64,000 nucleotides of DNA from Owenweeksia sp. (GCA_002695025.1 NZNV01000017.1:1-64000); one strand, 5' to 3'; counted from the first letter of the stretch, positions 1 to 9,441 are shown. Numbers and translations: made by a program. The notes: generated from the letters alone by a model not told the origin.

Positions 1-223
1 ATAGTAATACCCGGGCATCCTCCACTTTAGGTGTTTCACCCTGGGCAAAGTAATTGGCTGTGGTGCTGACTACCGCAAAGCCGCCCTTGCTATCGGTAAT
101 GCGCCCGGTAATGCTGATGGCGGTTTGGTTTTCCGGAACATCGATTTCAATTACGTCCTGGCAGGAGGAGAGCAAGGCCATCAGAGATACGATAAATACT
201 ATACTGCGAAGTTTCACGATCAT
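1..223 (-). CDS. DUF4249-family lipoprotein, N-terminal part only
   Basis: The reading frame runs leftward off the window, so only the first 74 codons are present. It opens MIVKLRSIVF, followed by a hydrophobic stretch ending in LLSSC; Cys21 fits a lipobox, so the protein is probably exported and lipidated. The next residues (DVIEIDVPENQ, then a beta-rich repeat) are typical of the DUF4249 lipoproteins that follow TonB receptors in Bacteroidota. Its ATG shares one base with the receptor's stop codon (TGATG), which suggests translational coupling. Its function is not known; by position it is probably a surface partner of the receptor. The small open frame on the opposite strand here is a shadow. 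Confidence 0.75.
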   Translation of the reverse strand, partial: MIVKLRSIVFIVSLMALLSSCQDVIEIDVPENQTAISITGRITDSKGGFAVVSTTANYFAQGETPKVEDARVLL

Positions 224-2601
224 CAGAAATTAAAGTTCCAGGTTACAAAGGGGATAGGGATGGCAAAAATGGAAAGCCTAACTGCTTGTGTATCGAAAAA
301 ATTGGTGATCTGGGCCCCTTCAGCTCCAAAATCATTAGCCTTGGGCTGGAAGTACACGGAGTAGGCGTTTCTCCGGCCGTATACATTGTATATACCGAAA
401 CTCCAGGTAGAGTAGAAGCGCTGGCCCTCTATACGCTCTGGGTAATAGGTGGCCGAAACGTCCAGGCGGTGATAGCTGGGAATACGGCCGTTATTGCGGT
501 CTTTGTAAATAGGGTATACAATATCCTCCAGCTGGGCGCGTCCGGTAGGTAGCGTTATCGGTCTGCCGGTCTGGAAGACAAAGGAAGATCCAACATCCCA
601 TTTTTTATTGATCTGGTAATTAGCCACTATAGAGAGGTCATGGCGCTTATCATAATTGGCGGGGTACCAGCCACCACTGCTAATAGTGCGCTTCGGATCG
701 GGGCTACTCACTTTGCGTTCGGTCCGGGAAAGCGTATAACCGATCCAGCCTGTTAGTTTCCCGGTTTGTTTGCGCACTAGTAATTCGATCCCGTAGGCGC
801 GGCCTACACCCTTGAGGAGTTCAGTCTCTATGTACTCCTGAAATATGAGGTCTGCACCGGGTCGGTAGTCCACCAGGTCCTTAAAGTCTTTGTAATACAC
901 CTCCACGGAAGACTCATACATGTGGTCTTTAAAGTTTTGGAAGTAACCCAGCGCATATTGGTGAACCGTGGCCGGATCAATATACCGTCCGGCTGAACGG
1001 TAGAGATCTACCGGAGTGGGAGAGGTGGTGTTGGATATCAAATGGATATACTGGCGGGTACGGTTATAGCTGGCTTTGATACTGGCATTCTCATTGAGAA
1101 GATAATTGACACTTAACCTGGGTTCAAGACCTTCCAGCCCGTTAAAGGACTTGATCAGTTCAAAGCTGTCATAATACGTAGTGTCTATCAAACCCTCTTC
1201 CGTGGGGTAATCAGGGTTGGTATAATTGAGCGACTTTTGCCGGCCCAGCTTATAAAAAGAAGAATAACGGAGGCCATATTCTAAGGTAAGCCTCTGGCCA
1301 AAGCGCTTTTCATGGCTGATATAGGCGTTGGGCTCCAGCGCATATTCCGGTTGTAGTACAATATTTTGAAAACCACTCACTTCACCGGGATGAAATTCGT
1401 AGCCAATTATTTCCACCCCAAAGTCGAGCTGGCTGGTGGGGTTGATGTAGAAATTATAATTGCTCTTAAAATGATAATCCTGGATACGTGAGGTAAGGGT
1501 AAAGGAAACCGCGTCATCCTCAGGAGTGCCAATATTGTAGGTGTAATCGCTGTATACCATGGTGGTATTGGAAAACAGTCGTTCACTGAAAATGTGGTTC
1601 CAGCGTAAGGTGGCGGTGGTATTACCCCAATCAAACCCAAAGAGGTCAGCAACGGCAAAAACATCGCGGCCAAAATACCCGGATAGGTAAAGGCGGTCTT
1701 TTTGTCCCAGTTTCCAGTTTATTTTGGTATTGAGGTCGTAGAAGTACAGGGTGTTCTGGTTGATCTCCGGGTCATCGCTAAGGTGCAGGAATATATCCAG
1801 GTAAGATCTCCGGGCCGCTACCATAAAAGAGGCCTTTTCCTTAACAATGGGGCTTTCCACCAAAACTCGTGAAGACAGGAGGCCAATGCCTCCTTTCATG
1901 CCAAAATGTTTACTGTTTCCTTCTTTCTGGCGGACATCAATAACCGAGCTGAGCCTGCCGCCATAACTGGCGGGAATCCCTCCTTTATAAACCTTTACAT
2001 CCTTTACGGCATCAGCGTTGAAAATGGAGAAAAAACCAAAAAGGTGCGAAGAATTGTAAACCGGGCCTTCATCCAGCAAAATGAGGTTCTGGTCCGCGGC
2101 TCCCCCACGTACGTTAAATCCGTTGGCGCCTTCACCAACCGTGGTAATTCCGGGCAATAGGGTAAGGGTCCGTATAATATCCGTTTCTCCAAGCAGTTGC
2201 GGAACTTTCTGTATATCCTTTACGTCCAGCTGGGTAACACTCATTTCCACACTGGTTACATTTTCATCAATGCGTTGGTCACTGATCTCCACTTCACTGA
2301 GTTCAGTGGAAGATTCCTTCATTTCTATATCCTGGCGGGCATTTTCGATAAATTCAATCTGCCGAGTTTCTGTCTGGTAGCCAATAAATTGGAAGAGTAT
2401 AGTATGGGTGCCCTCGGGAAGCCGTAAGGAGTAATAACCATATTCGTTGGTGGTGGTACCTACACTTAATTCGGGGACAAAAATGTTGACACCGATAAGT
2501 TCTTCACCCGATGATGCGGCACGTACATAACCATTCAAATTATAATGTTCCTGGCCAAATAAAGAGAAGGGTACAAGTAATAGTGAGAGTAATTTACGCA
2601 T
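223..2601 (-). CDS. TonB-dependent receptor with carboxypeptidase-like N-terminal domain
   Basis: This is a 792-residue outer-membrane active transporter energised by TonB. A signal peptide (MRKLLSLLLVPFSLFGQ) is followed by a carboxypeptidase-regulatory-like beta domain (about residues 20-100; GVNIFVPELSVGTTTNEYGYY). A plug domain follows (about 125-235, with the GFNVRGGAADQNLILLDEGP stretch), then a long 22-strand-type barrel ending in an aromatic residue (TWNFNF). It is transcribed with the downstream DUF4249 lipoprotein, overlapping by one base. This receptor/DUF4249 pairing is common in Bacteroidota. The substrate cannot be read from the sequence. Identification as a TonB receptor is firm. 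Confidence 0.95.
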   Translation of the reverse strand: MRKLLSLLLVPFSLFGQEHYNLNGYVRAASSGEELIGVNIFVPELSVGTTTNEYGYYSLRLPEGTHTILFQFIGYQTETRQIEFIENARQDIEMKESSTELSEVEISDQRIDENVTSVEMSVTQLDVKDIQKVPQLLGETDIIRTLTLLPGITTVGEGANGFNVRGGAADQNLILLDEGPVYNSSHLFGFFSIFNADAVKDVKVYKGGIPASYGGRLSSVIDVRQKEGNSKHFGMKGGIGLLSSRVLVESPIVKEKASFMVAARRSYLDIFLHLSDDPEINQNTLYFYDLNTKINWKLGQKDRLYLSGYFGRDVFAVADLFGFDWGNTTATLRWNHIFSERLFSNTTMVYSDYTYNIGTPEDDAVSFTLTSRIQDYHFKSNYNFYINPTSQLDFGVEIIGYEFHPGEVSGFQNIVLQPEYALEPNAYISHEKRFGQRLTLEYGLRYSSFYKLGRQKSLNYTNPDYPTEEGLIDTTYYDSFELIKSFNGLEGLEPRLSVNYLLNENASIKASYNRTRQYIHLISNTTSPTPVDLYRSAGRYIDPATVHQYALGYFQNFKDHMYESSVEVYYKDFKDLVDYRPGADLIFQEYIETELLKGVGRAYGIELLVRKQTGKLTGWIGYTLSRTERKVSSPDPKRTISSGGWYPANYDKRHDLSIVANYQINKKWDVGSSFVFQTGRPITLPTGRAQLEDIVYPIYKDRNNGRIPSYHRLDVSATYYPERIEGQRFYSTWSFGIYNVYGRRNAYSVYFQPKANDFGAEGAQITNFFDTQAVRLSIFAIPIPFVTWNFNF

Positions 2602-2771
2602 TATGCGTTCTAAATGTTAAAATATTCCTAAAAGACGGCAACATCTCTTAAGGGCTGGGGTTAGATGTATAGATTTGGCTTAAAAATTGCCGCAAATATC
2701 CGTAAATGCAGGCAATCATCTTGGGTTGTTTGCGTAATTTCGATATTGTATTAATGTTAACGAGCATATTC

Positions 2772-4886
2772 ATGAAAATATATAAGTGGAAGTACCTTCT
2801 GCTGGGAGTTTTGGTAGCCCTTACTCTTGGCTTTTACCTGCCCAGGGAAAATGAAGATGGGAACCGTAAGGATAAAGTAATTCTCAACCTTGTATATAAT
2901 GTTCTTAACTCTTCGCACTTTGCTCCTCAGGAGATAAACGATGAGTTTTCCGAAAAGGTTTTTGACCACTTCATTGAAAGTTTGGATTATAGTAAACGCT
3001 TCCTGCTGAAGGATGATGTGGAAAAACTATCCACTTACCGGCATCAATTGGATGAAGAGATACGTGACTCTGAGTTACAGTTCTTTGAAGATGCTTACGA
3101 AACCTATAACCTTCGTTTTGAGGAAGCTGATAAATACTACAAAGAAATATTATCCGAGCCCTTTGACTATTCTGCCAATGAAGAATTTGAGACCGATGAA
3201 GCCAAACTGGACTTTGCCGAGGACGAAGAAGCGCTCAGGGATCGCTGGAGAAAATACCTGAAGTACCGCGTACTGATCCGTATTGGCGACCGGATAGAAA
3301 CCCAAAGGGATGCAGAAGAGAAGAATGACACAGCGGTAACCATCAAGTCCTTTGCAGAAATAGAAGCAGATGCCCGGGAAAAGGAAATGGAACTCCATGA
3401 TGAGTGGTTCAATACCTTGCGTGACCTGGACCGTATAGACTGGGTGGGTGTATATATGAATTCCATCACGGTGGTTTATGATCCGCATACTCAATACTTC
3501 CCACCTGAAAGGCAGGAGGATTTTGAGATTAGCATGAGCGGTCAATTGGAAGGTATTGGTGCCCAACTGCAACAAAAGGGTGATTATGTGACTATTTCCA
3601 AGATCATTACCGGGAGTGCCTGCTGGAAGCAGGGCGACCTTGAAGTAGGGGATAAGGTCTTAAAGGTAGCACAGGAAGACGAGCGTGATGACGAGGCCAT
3701 GGATGTGGTAGGCATGAGCGTACGCAAAGTGGTGAAATACATTCGTGGGCCTAAGGGCACCGAAGTGCGTCTTACTGTGGAAAAACTGGATGGTAGCCGC
3801 CAGGTAATACCCATTGTAAGGGATGTGGTGGAACTGGAAGCTACTTTTGCCAAATCTGCGGTTTTAGGAGAGGGAGATAATAAAGTAGGTTACATCAAGC
3901 TGCCTAAATTCTACGTAGACTTTTACAATGACAGTAATCGCGATTGTGCGGAAGACGTTAAGAAGGAAATCGCCAAGCTTAAGAAAGATAATGTAAACGG
4001 TATTATTCTGGACCTACGTAATAATGGAGGAGGCTCCCTGCAGGGGGTGATCGATATTGTAGGACTTTTTATAGACGAAGGCCCTGTTGTACAGGTGAAG
4101 GCTCCCGGCCGTGAACCCCAGGTTCTGGAAGACAAGGATGATGCTGTGTATTATGACGGTCCGCTGGTGGTTATGGTAAACCAGTTCAGTGCTTCGGCCT
4201 CGGAGATATTTGCGGCAGCCATACAGGATTATAAGCGGGGTTTGATCATAGGCAGTAAATCCACTTTCGGAAAAGGTACGGTACAGAATGTGTTGGACAT
4301 GGACCGTGCTGTAAACTTCACCTATAATGATGTTAAACCCCTTGGTGCACTCAAGCTGACCATACAGAAGTATTACCGTATCAATGGCGGTACCCCGCAA
4401 CTTCGTGGTGTAAACCCAGAGATAGTGCTTCCTGACAATTACACGTACATTGAATTTGGTGAGAAGGAACAGGAGTACGCACTGCCCTACGATGAAATTG
4501 GTTCAGCAAAATATACTACCTGGAAAAAAGGCACGGATAAATTCAGTAGAGTTATTGCTGAAAGCAAGCAACGTATTGCCGGAAACGAAAAATTTAACCT
4601 CATTGATGAGTATGCCAGGTGGCTGAAAAACGAACAGGATAATTCAGTAGTTAGCCTTAATTATGAGAAGTATGAACTGGAGAGAGAGGAATCTGAGAAG
4701 GAAGCTAAGAAGTACGAGGGTATGCGTAAAACCGAAAATGATATTGTAGTCCATTCCAATACGGATGATATGCCGGTATGGGATTCCTCAGAAGATAAAC
4801 AGAAGGAGCGCGAACAGTGGTTTAAATCACTGCGGAATGATCTTTATCTTGCGGAAGCATTGACCGTAACCCAGGATCTCGAATAA
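2772..4886 (+). CDS. prc: carboxy-terminal processing protease, Tsp/Prc type (S41A)
   Basis: This is a periplasmic tail-specific serine protease that degrades or trims proteins from the C-terminus. I start it at the ATG that gives MKIYKWKYLLLGVLVALTLGFYL, a clean signal anchor, making 704 residues; in-frame ATGs at 2706 and 2754 would only add an unlikely leader. Order of parts: Tsp N-terminal helical domain (about 30-230), PDZ domain (about 240-330, SGQLEGIGAQLQQ), S41 catalytic domain (about 350-560) and a DUF3340-like C-terminal region. The catalytic dyad reads as Ser475 in NQFSASASE and Lys501 in STFGKGTVQ. The next gene follows after 13 bases, so the two are probably cotranscribed. Confidence 0.93.
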   Translation: MKIYKWKYLLLGVLVALTLGFYLPRENEDGNRKDKVILNLVYNVLNSSHFAPQEINDEFSEKVFDHFIESLDYSKRFLLKDDVEKLSTYRHQLDEEIRDSELQFFEDAYETYNLRFEEADKYYKEILSEPFDYSANEEFETDEAKLDFAEDEEALRDRWRKYLKYRVLIRIGDRIETQRDAEEKNDTAVTIKSFAEIEADAREKEMELHDEWFNTLRDLDRIDWVGVYMNSITVVYDPHTQYFPPERQEDFEISMSGQLEGIGAQLQQKGDYVTISKIITGSACWKQGDLEVGDKVLKVAQEDERDDEAMDVVGMSVRKVVKYIRGPKGTEVRLTVEKLDGSRQVIPIVRDVVELEATFAKSAVLGEGDNKVGYIKLPKFYVDFYNDSNRDCAEDVKKEIAKLKKDNVNGIILDLRNNGGGSLQGVIDIVGLFIDEGPVVQVKAPGREPQVLEDKDDAVYYDGPLVVMVNQFSASASEIFAAAIQDYKRGLIIGSKSTFGKGTVQNVLDMDRAVNFTYNDVKPLGALKLTIQKYYRINGGTPQLRGVNPEIVLPDNYTYIEFGEKEQEYALPYDEIGSAKYTTWKKGTDKFSRVIAESKQRIAGNEKFNLIDEYARWLKNEQDNSVVSLNYEKYELEREESEKEAKKYEGMRKTENDIVVHSNTDDMPVWDSSEDKQKEREQWFKSLRNDLYLAEALTVTQDLE

Positions 4887-4899
4887 ATAGGATGCTTTC

Positions 4900-5988
4900 T
4901 TGAAACAACAAGGCGTTTTCAGAAAAATATGGAAAGACCCATTAGGAGCAGGGGGGATGATTATCATCCTCCTTGCTTTTTTTGTTTCGGTGTTTGCTTA
5001 TTTCCTCATACCGGACCATTCGCCTAATGCCAACGAAATGCACCTCGCCCTGGCTAATAAAAATCCCGGTTTTGAGGTGCAAACACTCAAGGTGCCTTTA
5101 GCCGAAGTGCCTGCAACCGGCTTTATGGAACGCTTAGTGAATGGTGCACCGTCCCGCTACAAGGTCATTCCCGTTCAATCTGTAGCCGTCAAGGATTACA
5201 TGGTGATGTATTCTGAATTTACAGGAAGTGCTGAAGAAGGCGTCCGCAAGAGTATTCCTCTTGCTGATTTTGAGCCTGATGGAGGCTTTACAAAATCCAC
5301 TCACCTTGTTTCGCGTAAATATTTGCTGGGCACCGATAAATACGGACGCGATCTGTTGAGCCGGATACTTCTGGGGGCCCGGGTTTCCTTTGCAGTGGGT
5401 TTTATTTCGGTTTTGATTTCCCTTCTTATTGGTATACCAATGGGTGCACTGGCCGGTTTTTACGGGGGGTGGATAGACAAAGTGGTGATGTGGTTCATTA
5501 ACGTGGTTTGGTCCATACCCACCCTTTTGATGGTTATAGCCATTACTCTTGCCTTAGGTAAAGGGTTCTGGCAGGTGTTTATTGCGGTTGGGTTTACCAT
5601 GTGGGTGGAGGTGGCCCGGATTGTACGTGGACAGGTGTTGGGGATCCGGGAGAAAGAATACGTACAGGCCGCCAGGGTCTTAGGTTATGGTGACCGCCAG
5701 ATTATCTTCCGGCATATCCTGCCCAATGCATGGGCCCCGGTCATCGTTATTTCTGCTGCCAACTTTGCAGCGGCCATTCTCATTGAAAGTGGTCTTAGTT
5801 TTTTGGGTATTGGTGCTCAGCCACCCATGCCCAGTTGGGGGGGGATGATCAAAGACCATTATGCCTACCTGATTGTGGATAAGGCTTACCTTGCCATTGC
5901 CCCGGGAGTGGCTATTATGCTTTTAGTGCTTTCATTCATGATGTTGGGGAATGCTCTCAGGGATGCCCTGGATGTACGGAAAGTATAG
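4900..5988 (+). CDS. ABC transporter permease, OppC/DppC-like
   Basis: This is an inner-membrane permease of 362 residues of the peptide/nickel importer type. TM1 lies at about residues 15-38 (the OppC_N region). It is followed by an unusually long periplasmic stretch (about 40-130), then LLGTDKYGRDLLSRILLGAR and five more membrane segments. The EAA loop is EYVQAARVLGYGDRQIIF plus the following HILPNAWAP. The only usable start is TTG at 4900, because the ATG at 4892 is closed at once by TGA. No cognate ATPase, binding protein or second permease lies in the window, so it must work with partners encoded elsewhere. The substrate is unknown. Confidence 0.88.
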   Translation: MKQQGVFRKIWKDPLGAGGMIIILLAFFVSVFAYFLIPDHSPNANEMHLALANKNPGFEVQTLKVPLAEVPATGFMERLVNGAPSRYKVIPVQSVAVKDYMVMYSEFTGSAEEGVRKSIPLADFEPDGGFTKSTHLVSRKYLLGTDKYGRDLLSRILLGARVSFAVGFISVLISLLIGIPMGALAGFYGGWIDKVVMWFINVVWSIPTLLMVIAITLALGKGFWQVFIAVGFTMWVEVARIVRGQVLGIREKEYVQAARVLGYGDRQIIFRHILPNAWAPVIVISAANFAAAILIESGLSFLGIGAQPPMPSWGGMIKDHYAYLIVDKAYLAIAPGVAIMLLVLSFMMLGNALRDALDVRKV

Positions 5989-6049
5989 TCTTGTCATGCT
6001 TCACACTGGGTTGATCCAGGTATAAAACCAAGTCGTAGGTAGTGTCCGG

Positions 6050-6712
6050 TTAAAAATCATGTACCTCAGGTTGCCGGTAAATGATATCAAGATATTCATA
6101 ACGTTCTATTTCATAAGCCCCCAGGCTGGCAGTGTAATTATTATGCACTTGGCAATCAATAAGTTCGAAATCGAGCTTTTGAAGTCTCCTGGCCAGGTGA
6201 ATGAAAGCTATTTTACTGGCATTGCTTTCCAGGCTGAACATGGATTCACCACAAAATACTTTTCCTATAACCAGTCCGTATAGTCCACCTACCAGTTTAT
6301 TGTCGCGGAAACACTCTACGCTGTGCACTACACCAAGTTTGTGCAGTTCAGTGATAGAAGCCTTCAGCGCGTCATTGATCCAGGTGCCATCCTGTCCCGG
6401 CCTTTGTATTTGCTGGCAATTTTGGATCACCTCCTCAAAGGCAGTGTCAAAACGCACTTCAAATAAACCACGATTGAGCAGGTTCCGGCTGCTTTTGGAT
6501 ATACGTAGCTCGGAAGGTTTCAAAACCATTCTCCTGGCCGGACAGAACCAGCTGATAGGATCATCTTCATTGTACCAGGGGAAGATGCCCATGCGGTAGG
6601 CCAGTAGTAGCCTTGCCGGACGGAGATCGCCTTCCACCGCTACCAGGCCATGGGGCTCATATTCTTCCGGGGATGGAAACCAAAGTTCATCGTTGAGTTG
6701 GTAAACTGGCAT
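6050..6712 (-). CDS. aat: leucyl/phenylalanyl-tRNA--protein transferase
   Basis: This 220-residue cytoplasmic enzyme transfers Leu or Phe from tRNA to N-terminal Arg or Lys of proteins, marking them for ClpS/ClpAP-type degradation (N-degron pathway). The family signatures are clear: GIFPWYNEDDPISWFCPARR near the N-terminus, GGLYGLVIGKVFCGESMFS in the core and ELIDCQVHNNYTASLGA near the end. The length is normal for the family. It lies five bases downstream of the fatty acid transporter gene, which suggests one transcript. It converges on the permease gene at 4900. Confidence 0.96.
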   Translation of the reverse strand: MPVYQLNDELWFPSPEEYEPHGLVAVEGDLRPARLLLAYRMGIFPWYNEDDPISWFCPARRMVLKPSELRISKSSRNLLNRGLFEVRFDTAFEEVIQNCQQIQRPGQDGTWINDALKASITELHKLGVVHSVECFRDNKLVGGLYGLVIGKVFCGESMFSLESNASKIAFIHLARRLQKLDFELIDCQVHNNYTASLGAYEIERYEYLDIIYRQPEVHDF

Positions 6713-6717
6713 GATGT

Positions 6718-8103
6718 TTAAAAAATAAGTAATATACCCACAAAGAGCAGGAGTCCGGCCAGCATCAGCAAAAGAGTGTAGGGAATGATCTCCCTGGCCT
6801 TAAGACCAGTGATACCCAGCAGAGGCAAGGCCCAGAAGGGTTGTAGCATGTTAGTGAGCTGGTCGCCATAGGCCATGGCCATAATACTCTTTGGGAGGGA
6901 TACTCCCAATTGTTCTGCGGCCTGTATAAGAATAGGGCCTTGTATGCTCCATTGTCCGCCACCGCTCGGTACAAAAACGTTGACCAATCCCGCACTAAAA
7001 AATGTAAATACGGGAAAGCTGGTGGGCGTGGAAATAGAGATGAAAAAATGGCTGATATCACCCACCAGACCGCTATATTTCATAATACCCATGATGCCGA
7101 AGTAAAGCGGAAACTGTATCAGGATACCAGAAGCGCCACCTATGGCCTCATCTACTGCCGATAGAAACCGGGCAAAATTGCCATGAAACAAAAGGGCGAG
7201 TCCCAGTAAGAGCAGGTTTATATAATTGGGAGTGAGAAAATTAAAAGTAAAATTCTGCATCTGGAAGGGAATATATATCGCATACCCAAGTATCAAAATG
7301 GCAAAAAGAAGGCAGAAAATACGGCTATGATCCAGCTTTTCTGCACCACGAAGGTTGTCCGTTTGTATTTCAGTATGTACAGACTTTATATTGAGATTGA
7401 TGCGGCCCGTTGTAGACTTCCGCATAAGCCAGGCCATAAGTAAGGGAAGGCCGGTAAGCAGCAATATGGAAACAGTAAGGTTCATAGTGCTGAAAACCGT
7501 TTCATTGAATGGGATCCGTGAAGGTAGTTCTGTCAGTTGTGCCGTAGGTACAATACCTTCCATCAGGGAGGGTATGTGTCCTTCTTCCACTACTTTTATA
7601 GGAGCACTGCCGGAAATACCTCCGTGCCATACCATGAGTCCTGAATAACCGGCTGCCCCTATGAGAGGATAGTTAAGCGGTTTTCCTTTTTGCGCAAACC
7701 GTTCCCCTGTTTTGCGGGCTATAATGGCACCGAAAATCAACCCCAGTCCCCAGTTGAAAAAGGCCACCAATAATGTGGAAAAGGTTACGATCCAGGCGGC
7801 CTGTGCTGCAGTATGCATTCGGTCTGTGAGGCTGTTGATCAGGCGGCTGACGGCCGGAGAGAGGGCTAGTACGTGCCCCAGCACCAGTATGAGCATCATC
7901 TGCACCGCAAAAACCAACAAGGGGCCATTCCAAAGACCTTGCTCCCAGTATCCCAGAATTTCCAGGAAATGAGATTCTTCCGTAGCGGGTTCTGTAAAGA
8001 ACAGAGCCAATGCCATGGTAAGCAGGGTGAGCAGCACGGCAATGGTAAAGGGTGCCGGCAACACAGCTCTGAAAACGCGCTCGAAACGTTCGGAAAAGTT
8101 CAC
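6718..8103 (-). CDS. short-chain fatty acid transporter, AtoE family
   Basis: This is an integral inner-membrane protein of 461 residues with about ten to twelve hydrophobic segments. It matches the AtoE/short-chain fatty acid transporter family (PF02667): the opening RFERVFRAVLPAPFTIAVLL, the YWEQGLWNGPLLVFAVQM stretch, and the conserved FVPSGGGQWSIQGPI and GDQLTNMLQPFWALPLLGI regions. It is expected to take up acetoacetate, butyrate or similar acids. There is no acetyl-CoA acetyltransferase or CoA-transferase operon beside it, so the physiological substrate is inferred only from the family. The gene downstream is aat, five bases away. Confidence 0.9.
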   Translation of the reverse strand: MNFSERFERVFRAVLPAPFTIAVLLTLLTMALALFFTEPATEESHFLEILGYWEQGLWNGPLLVFAVQMMLILVLGHVLALSPAVSRLINSLTDRMHTAAQAAWIVTFSTLLVAFFNWGLGLIFGAIIARKTGERFAQKGKPLNYPLIGAAGYSGLMVWHGGISGSAPIKVVEEGHIPSLMEGIVPTAQLTELPSRIPFNETVFSTMNLTVSILLLTGLPLLMAWLMRKSTTGRINLNIKSVHTEIQTDNLRGAEKLDHSRIFCLLFAILILGYAIYIPFQMQNFTFNFLTPNYINLLLLGLALLFHGNFARFLSAVDEAIGGASGILIQFPLYFGIMGIMKYSGLVGDISHFFISISTPTSFPVFTFFSAGLVNVFVPSGGGQWSIQGPILIQAAEQLGVSLPKSIMAMAYGDQLTNMLQPFWALPLLGITGLKAREIIPYTLLLMLAGLLLFVGILLIF

Positions 8104-8123
8104 CTGTCCAAAAAAGTTTAGCG

Positions 8124-8140
8124 GGAAATTAAAAATTTCC
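8124..8140. repeat. 7-bp inverted repeat between two minus-strand genes
   Basis: GGAAATT, three A, AATTTCC is a perfect short inverted repeat in the 59-base gap between the DUF3127 gene and the fatty acid transporter gene. It is AT-rich, so as an RNA hairpin it would be weak. It could be a weak attenuator or an operator for the transporter gene. I cannot decide between these. Confidence 0.35.
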
Positions 8141-8162
8141 TGCGAAGGCTCATGCCTGCCCT

Positions 8163-8525
8163 TTAGAAGGGGAGGTCATCCTCTTCTTCCTCCATAGGAG
8201 GCATGGGGGGCATATCCGGAGCACTACCGGAAGAAGCGTTGGCAGCAGCAGCCCCGGCCTTCTCAATGCGCCAGCCCTGTATGGTGTTGAAGTATTTGGT
8301 CTCTCCCTGGGGGGAGGTCCACTCACGGCCTTTCAGGTTAAAGCCGATGTTTACCTTATCACCCACATTGAAGCTGTCCAGCAGGCTGGTGCGGTCCTGT
8401 ATGAATTCAATCTGTATATGTTGAGGGTACTGTTCTTCCGTGGTAACCACCACTTCACGTTTTTTGAAAGTATCGGTGATCTGTTGGGTATCACTTATTT
8501 TTTTGATTGCTCCTGAGATTTCCAT
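8163..8525 (-). CDS. DUF3127 protein, OB-fold-like, with SSB-like acidic C-terminal tip
   Basis: This is a 120-residue protein of the Bacteroidota-enriched DUF3127 family. The body (about 1-92) is a compact beta-rich domain (KKREVVVTTEEQYPQHIQIEF, then a WTSP...YFNTIQGWRIEK stretch) consistent with an OB-like fold. It is followed by a low-complexity Ala/Ser/Pro/Met linker and a very acidic tail ending EEEEDDLPF. That tip closely resembles the DDDIPF-type tip by which bacterial SSB recruits repair and replication proteins. Single-stranded DNA binding is therefore a reasonable inference, but it is not shown by the sequence. It lies 13 bases downstream of the flavin reductase gene and is probably cotranscribed with it. 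Confidence 0.85.
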   Translation of the reverse strand: MEISGAIKKISDTQQITDTFKKREVVVTTEEQYPQHIQIEFIQDRTSLLDSFNVGDKVNIGFNLKGREWTSPQGETKYFNTIQGWRIEKAGAAAANASSGSAPDMPPMPPMEEEEDDLPF

Positions 8526-8538
8526 GTCTTGATTTTCT

Positions 8539-9441
8539 TTATACTCGATTCAATTTATCACATAATAGCGCCTTCCAGGCTTTTTCCACTTTTCCTTCGT
8601 CCAGTAACTCCTTGGCATACTGGTGCAATTGTTCCCGTATTTCCATTCCGTCTGTGGAGTTATTCAATATTTCCTGCACTCTGAATTTCTTTGAAAACTC
8701 CGTAAGCTCCTGGTCGTTAGGTAAACGTTCTACATTACCCAGCTTGCCCAGGTCATTACCATCCAGAAACACACTTTGACGAATGCGTTTGGGGATCTGG
8801 TCCACACCAATACCACGGTTAAGAATAGGTTTTTCCACTTCAAAAAGAGCGTCCCCATGTGCTCGGCAATACCAGTTTCCCCCCATGCGGGCCACCAGGT
8901 CTATCTTTCGCTGGTCTATCATACCATTGGCATCCATTACCTTTTCGTCAATGTGTATGCGCTGCACTTCACAAATGATGAGATTTCCGGCTCCGCCACC
9001 ATCACCGAGCTCTACAATATCGTTTACCGTACACTCAAACTGAACCGGAGATTCCTTTACGCGGAAGGGTTTTACGGTTTCCGAAGGTATAGGCGTCAAA
9101 CCGGCCTTTACAAATTCGTTCACCCCGGTATCGTACTCTGTAGAAGCCAGCGAGGCCTGTTGTACAAGGTTATAATTGACCACGTTGATCACCACCTCCC
9201 GGGTAGACTGAGCGTTGTGTAGCGTGTCCTTTGTGGTGTTATTCCGTACCCTTCGGGCAGGAGAAAAGATCAGGATGGGCGGATTGGAGCTGAATACGTT
9301 GAAATAGCTGAACGGGCTCAGGTTAGGATTGCCATTGTCATCAATGGTGCTGGCAAAAGCAATAGGGCGTGGCCCTACGGCACCCAAGAGGTAAGCATGG
9401 GCCGTTTTGCCGTCTAGTTGTTTGGGATCAAAGGATTTCAT
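8539..9441 (-). CDS. flavin reductase-like FMN-binding protein
   Basis: This is a 300-residue protein. Residues 1-200 form a flavin reductase-like split-barrel domain (PF01613): GAVGPRPIAFASTIDDNGNPNLSPFSYFN, ILIFSPARR, and REVVINVVNYNLVQQ. The family binds FMN and either reduces free flavin with NAD(P)H or acts as a small oxidoreductase. The C-terminal 100 residues (PKRIRQSVFLDGNDLGKLG onward) are mostly helical and are a common extension in Bacteroidota homologues with no assigned role. The substrate is unknown. It begins the minus-strand run followed by the DUF3127 gene. Confidence 0.88.
   Translation of the reverse strand: MKSFDPKQLDGKTAHAYLLGAVGPRPIAFASTIDDNGNPNLSPFSYFNVFSSNPPILIFSPARRVRNNTTKDTLHNAQSTREVVINVVNYNLVQQASLASTEYDTGVNEFVKAGLTPIPSETVKPFRVKESPVQFECTVNDIVELGDGGGAGNLIICEVQRIHIDEKVMDANGMIDQRKIDLVARMGGNWYCRAHGDALFEVEKPILNRGIGVDQIPKRIRQSVFLDGNDLGKLGNVERLPNDQELTEFSKKFRVQEILNNSTDGMEIREQLHQYAKELLDEGKVEKAWKALLCDKLNRV

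Noticed and set aside
2706-2771. 22-codon N-terminal extension of the Prc-type protease
   Set aside because: The extension places non-signal residues before an otherwise clean signal anchor; ATG 2772 gives the normal start.
3150-3575. 141-codon minus-strand frame inside the Prc protease gene
   Set aside because: Antisense to a conserved protease coding region; no domain and no promoter.
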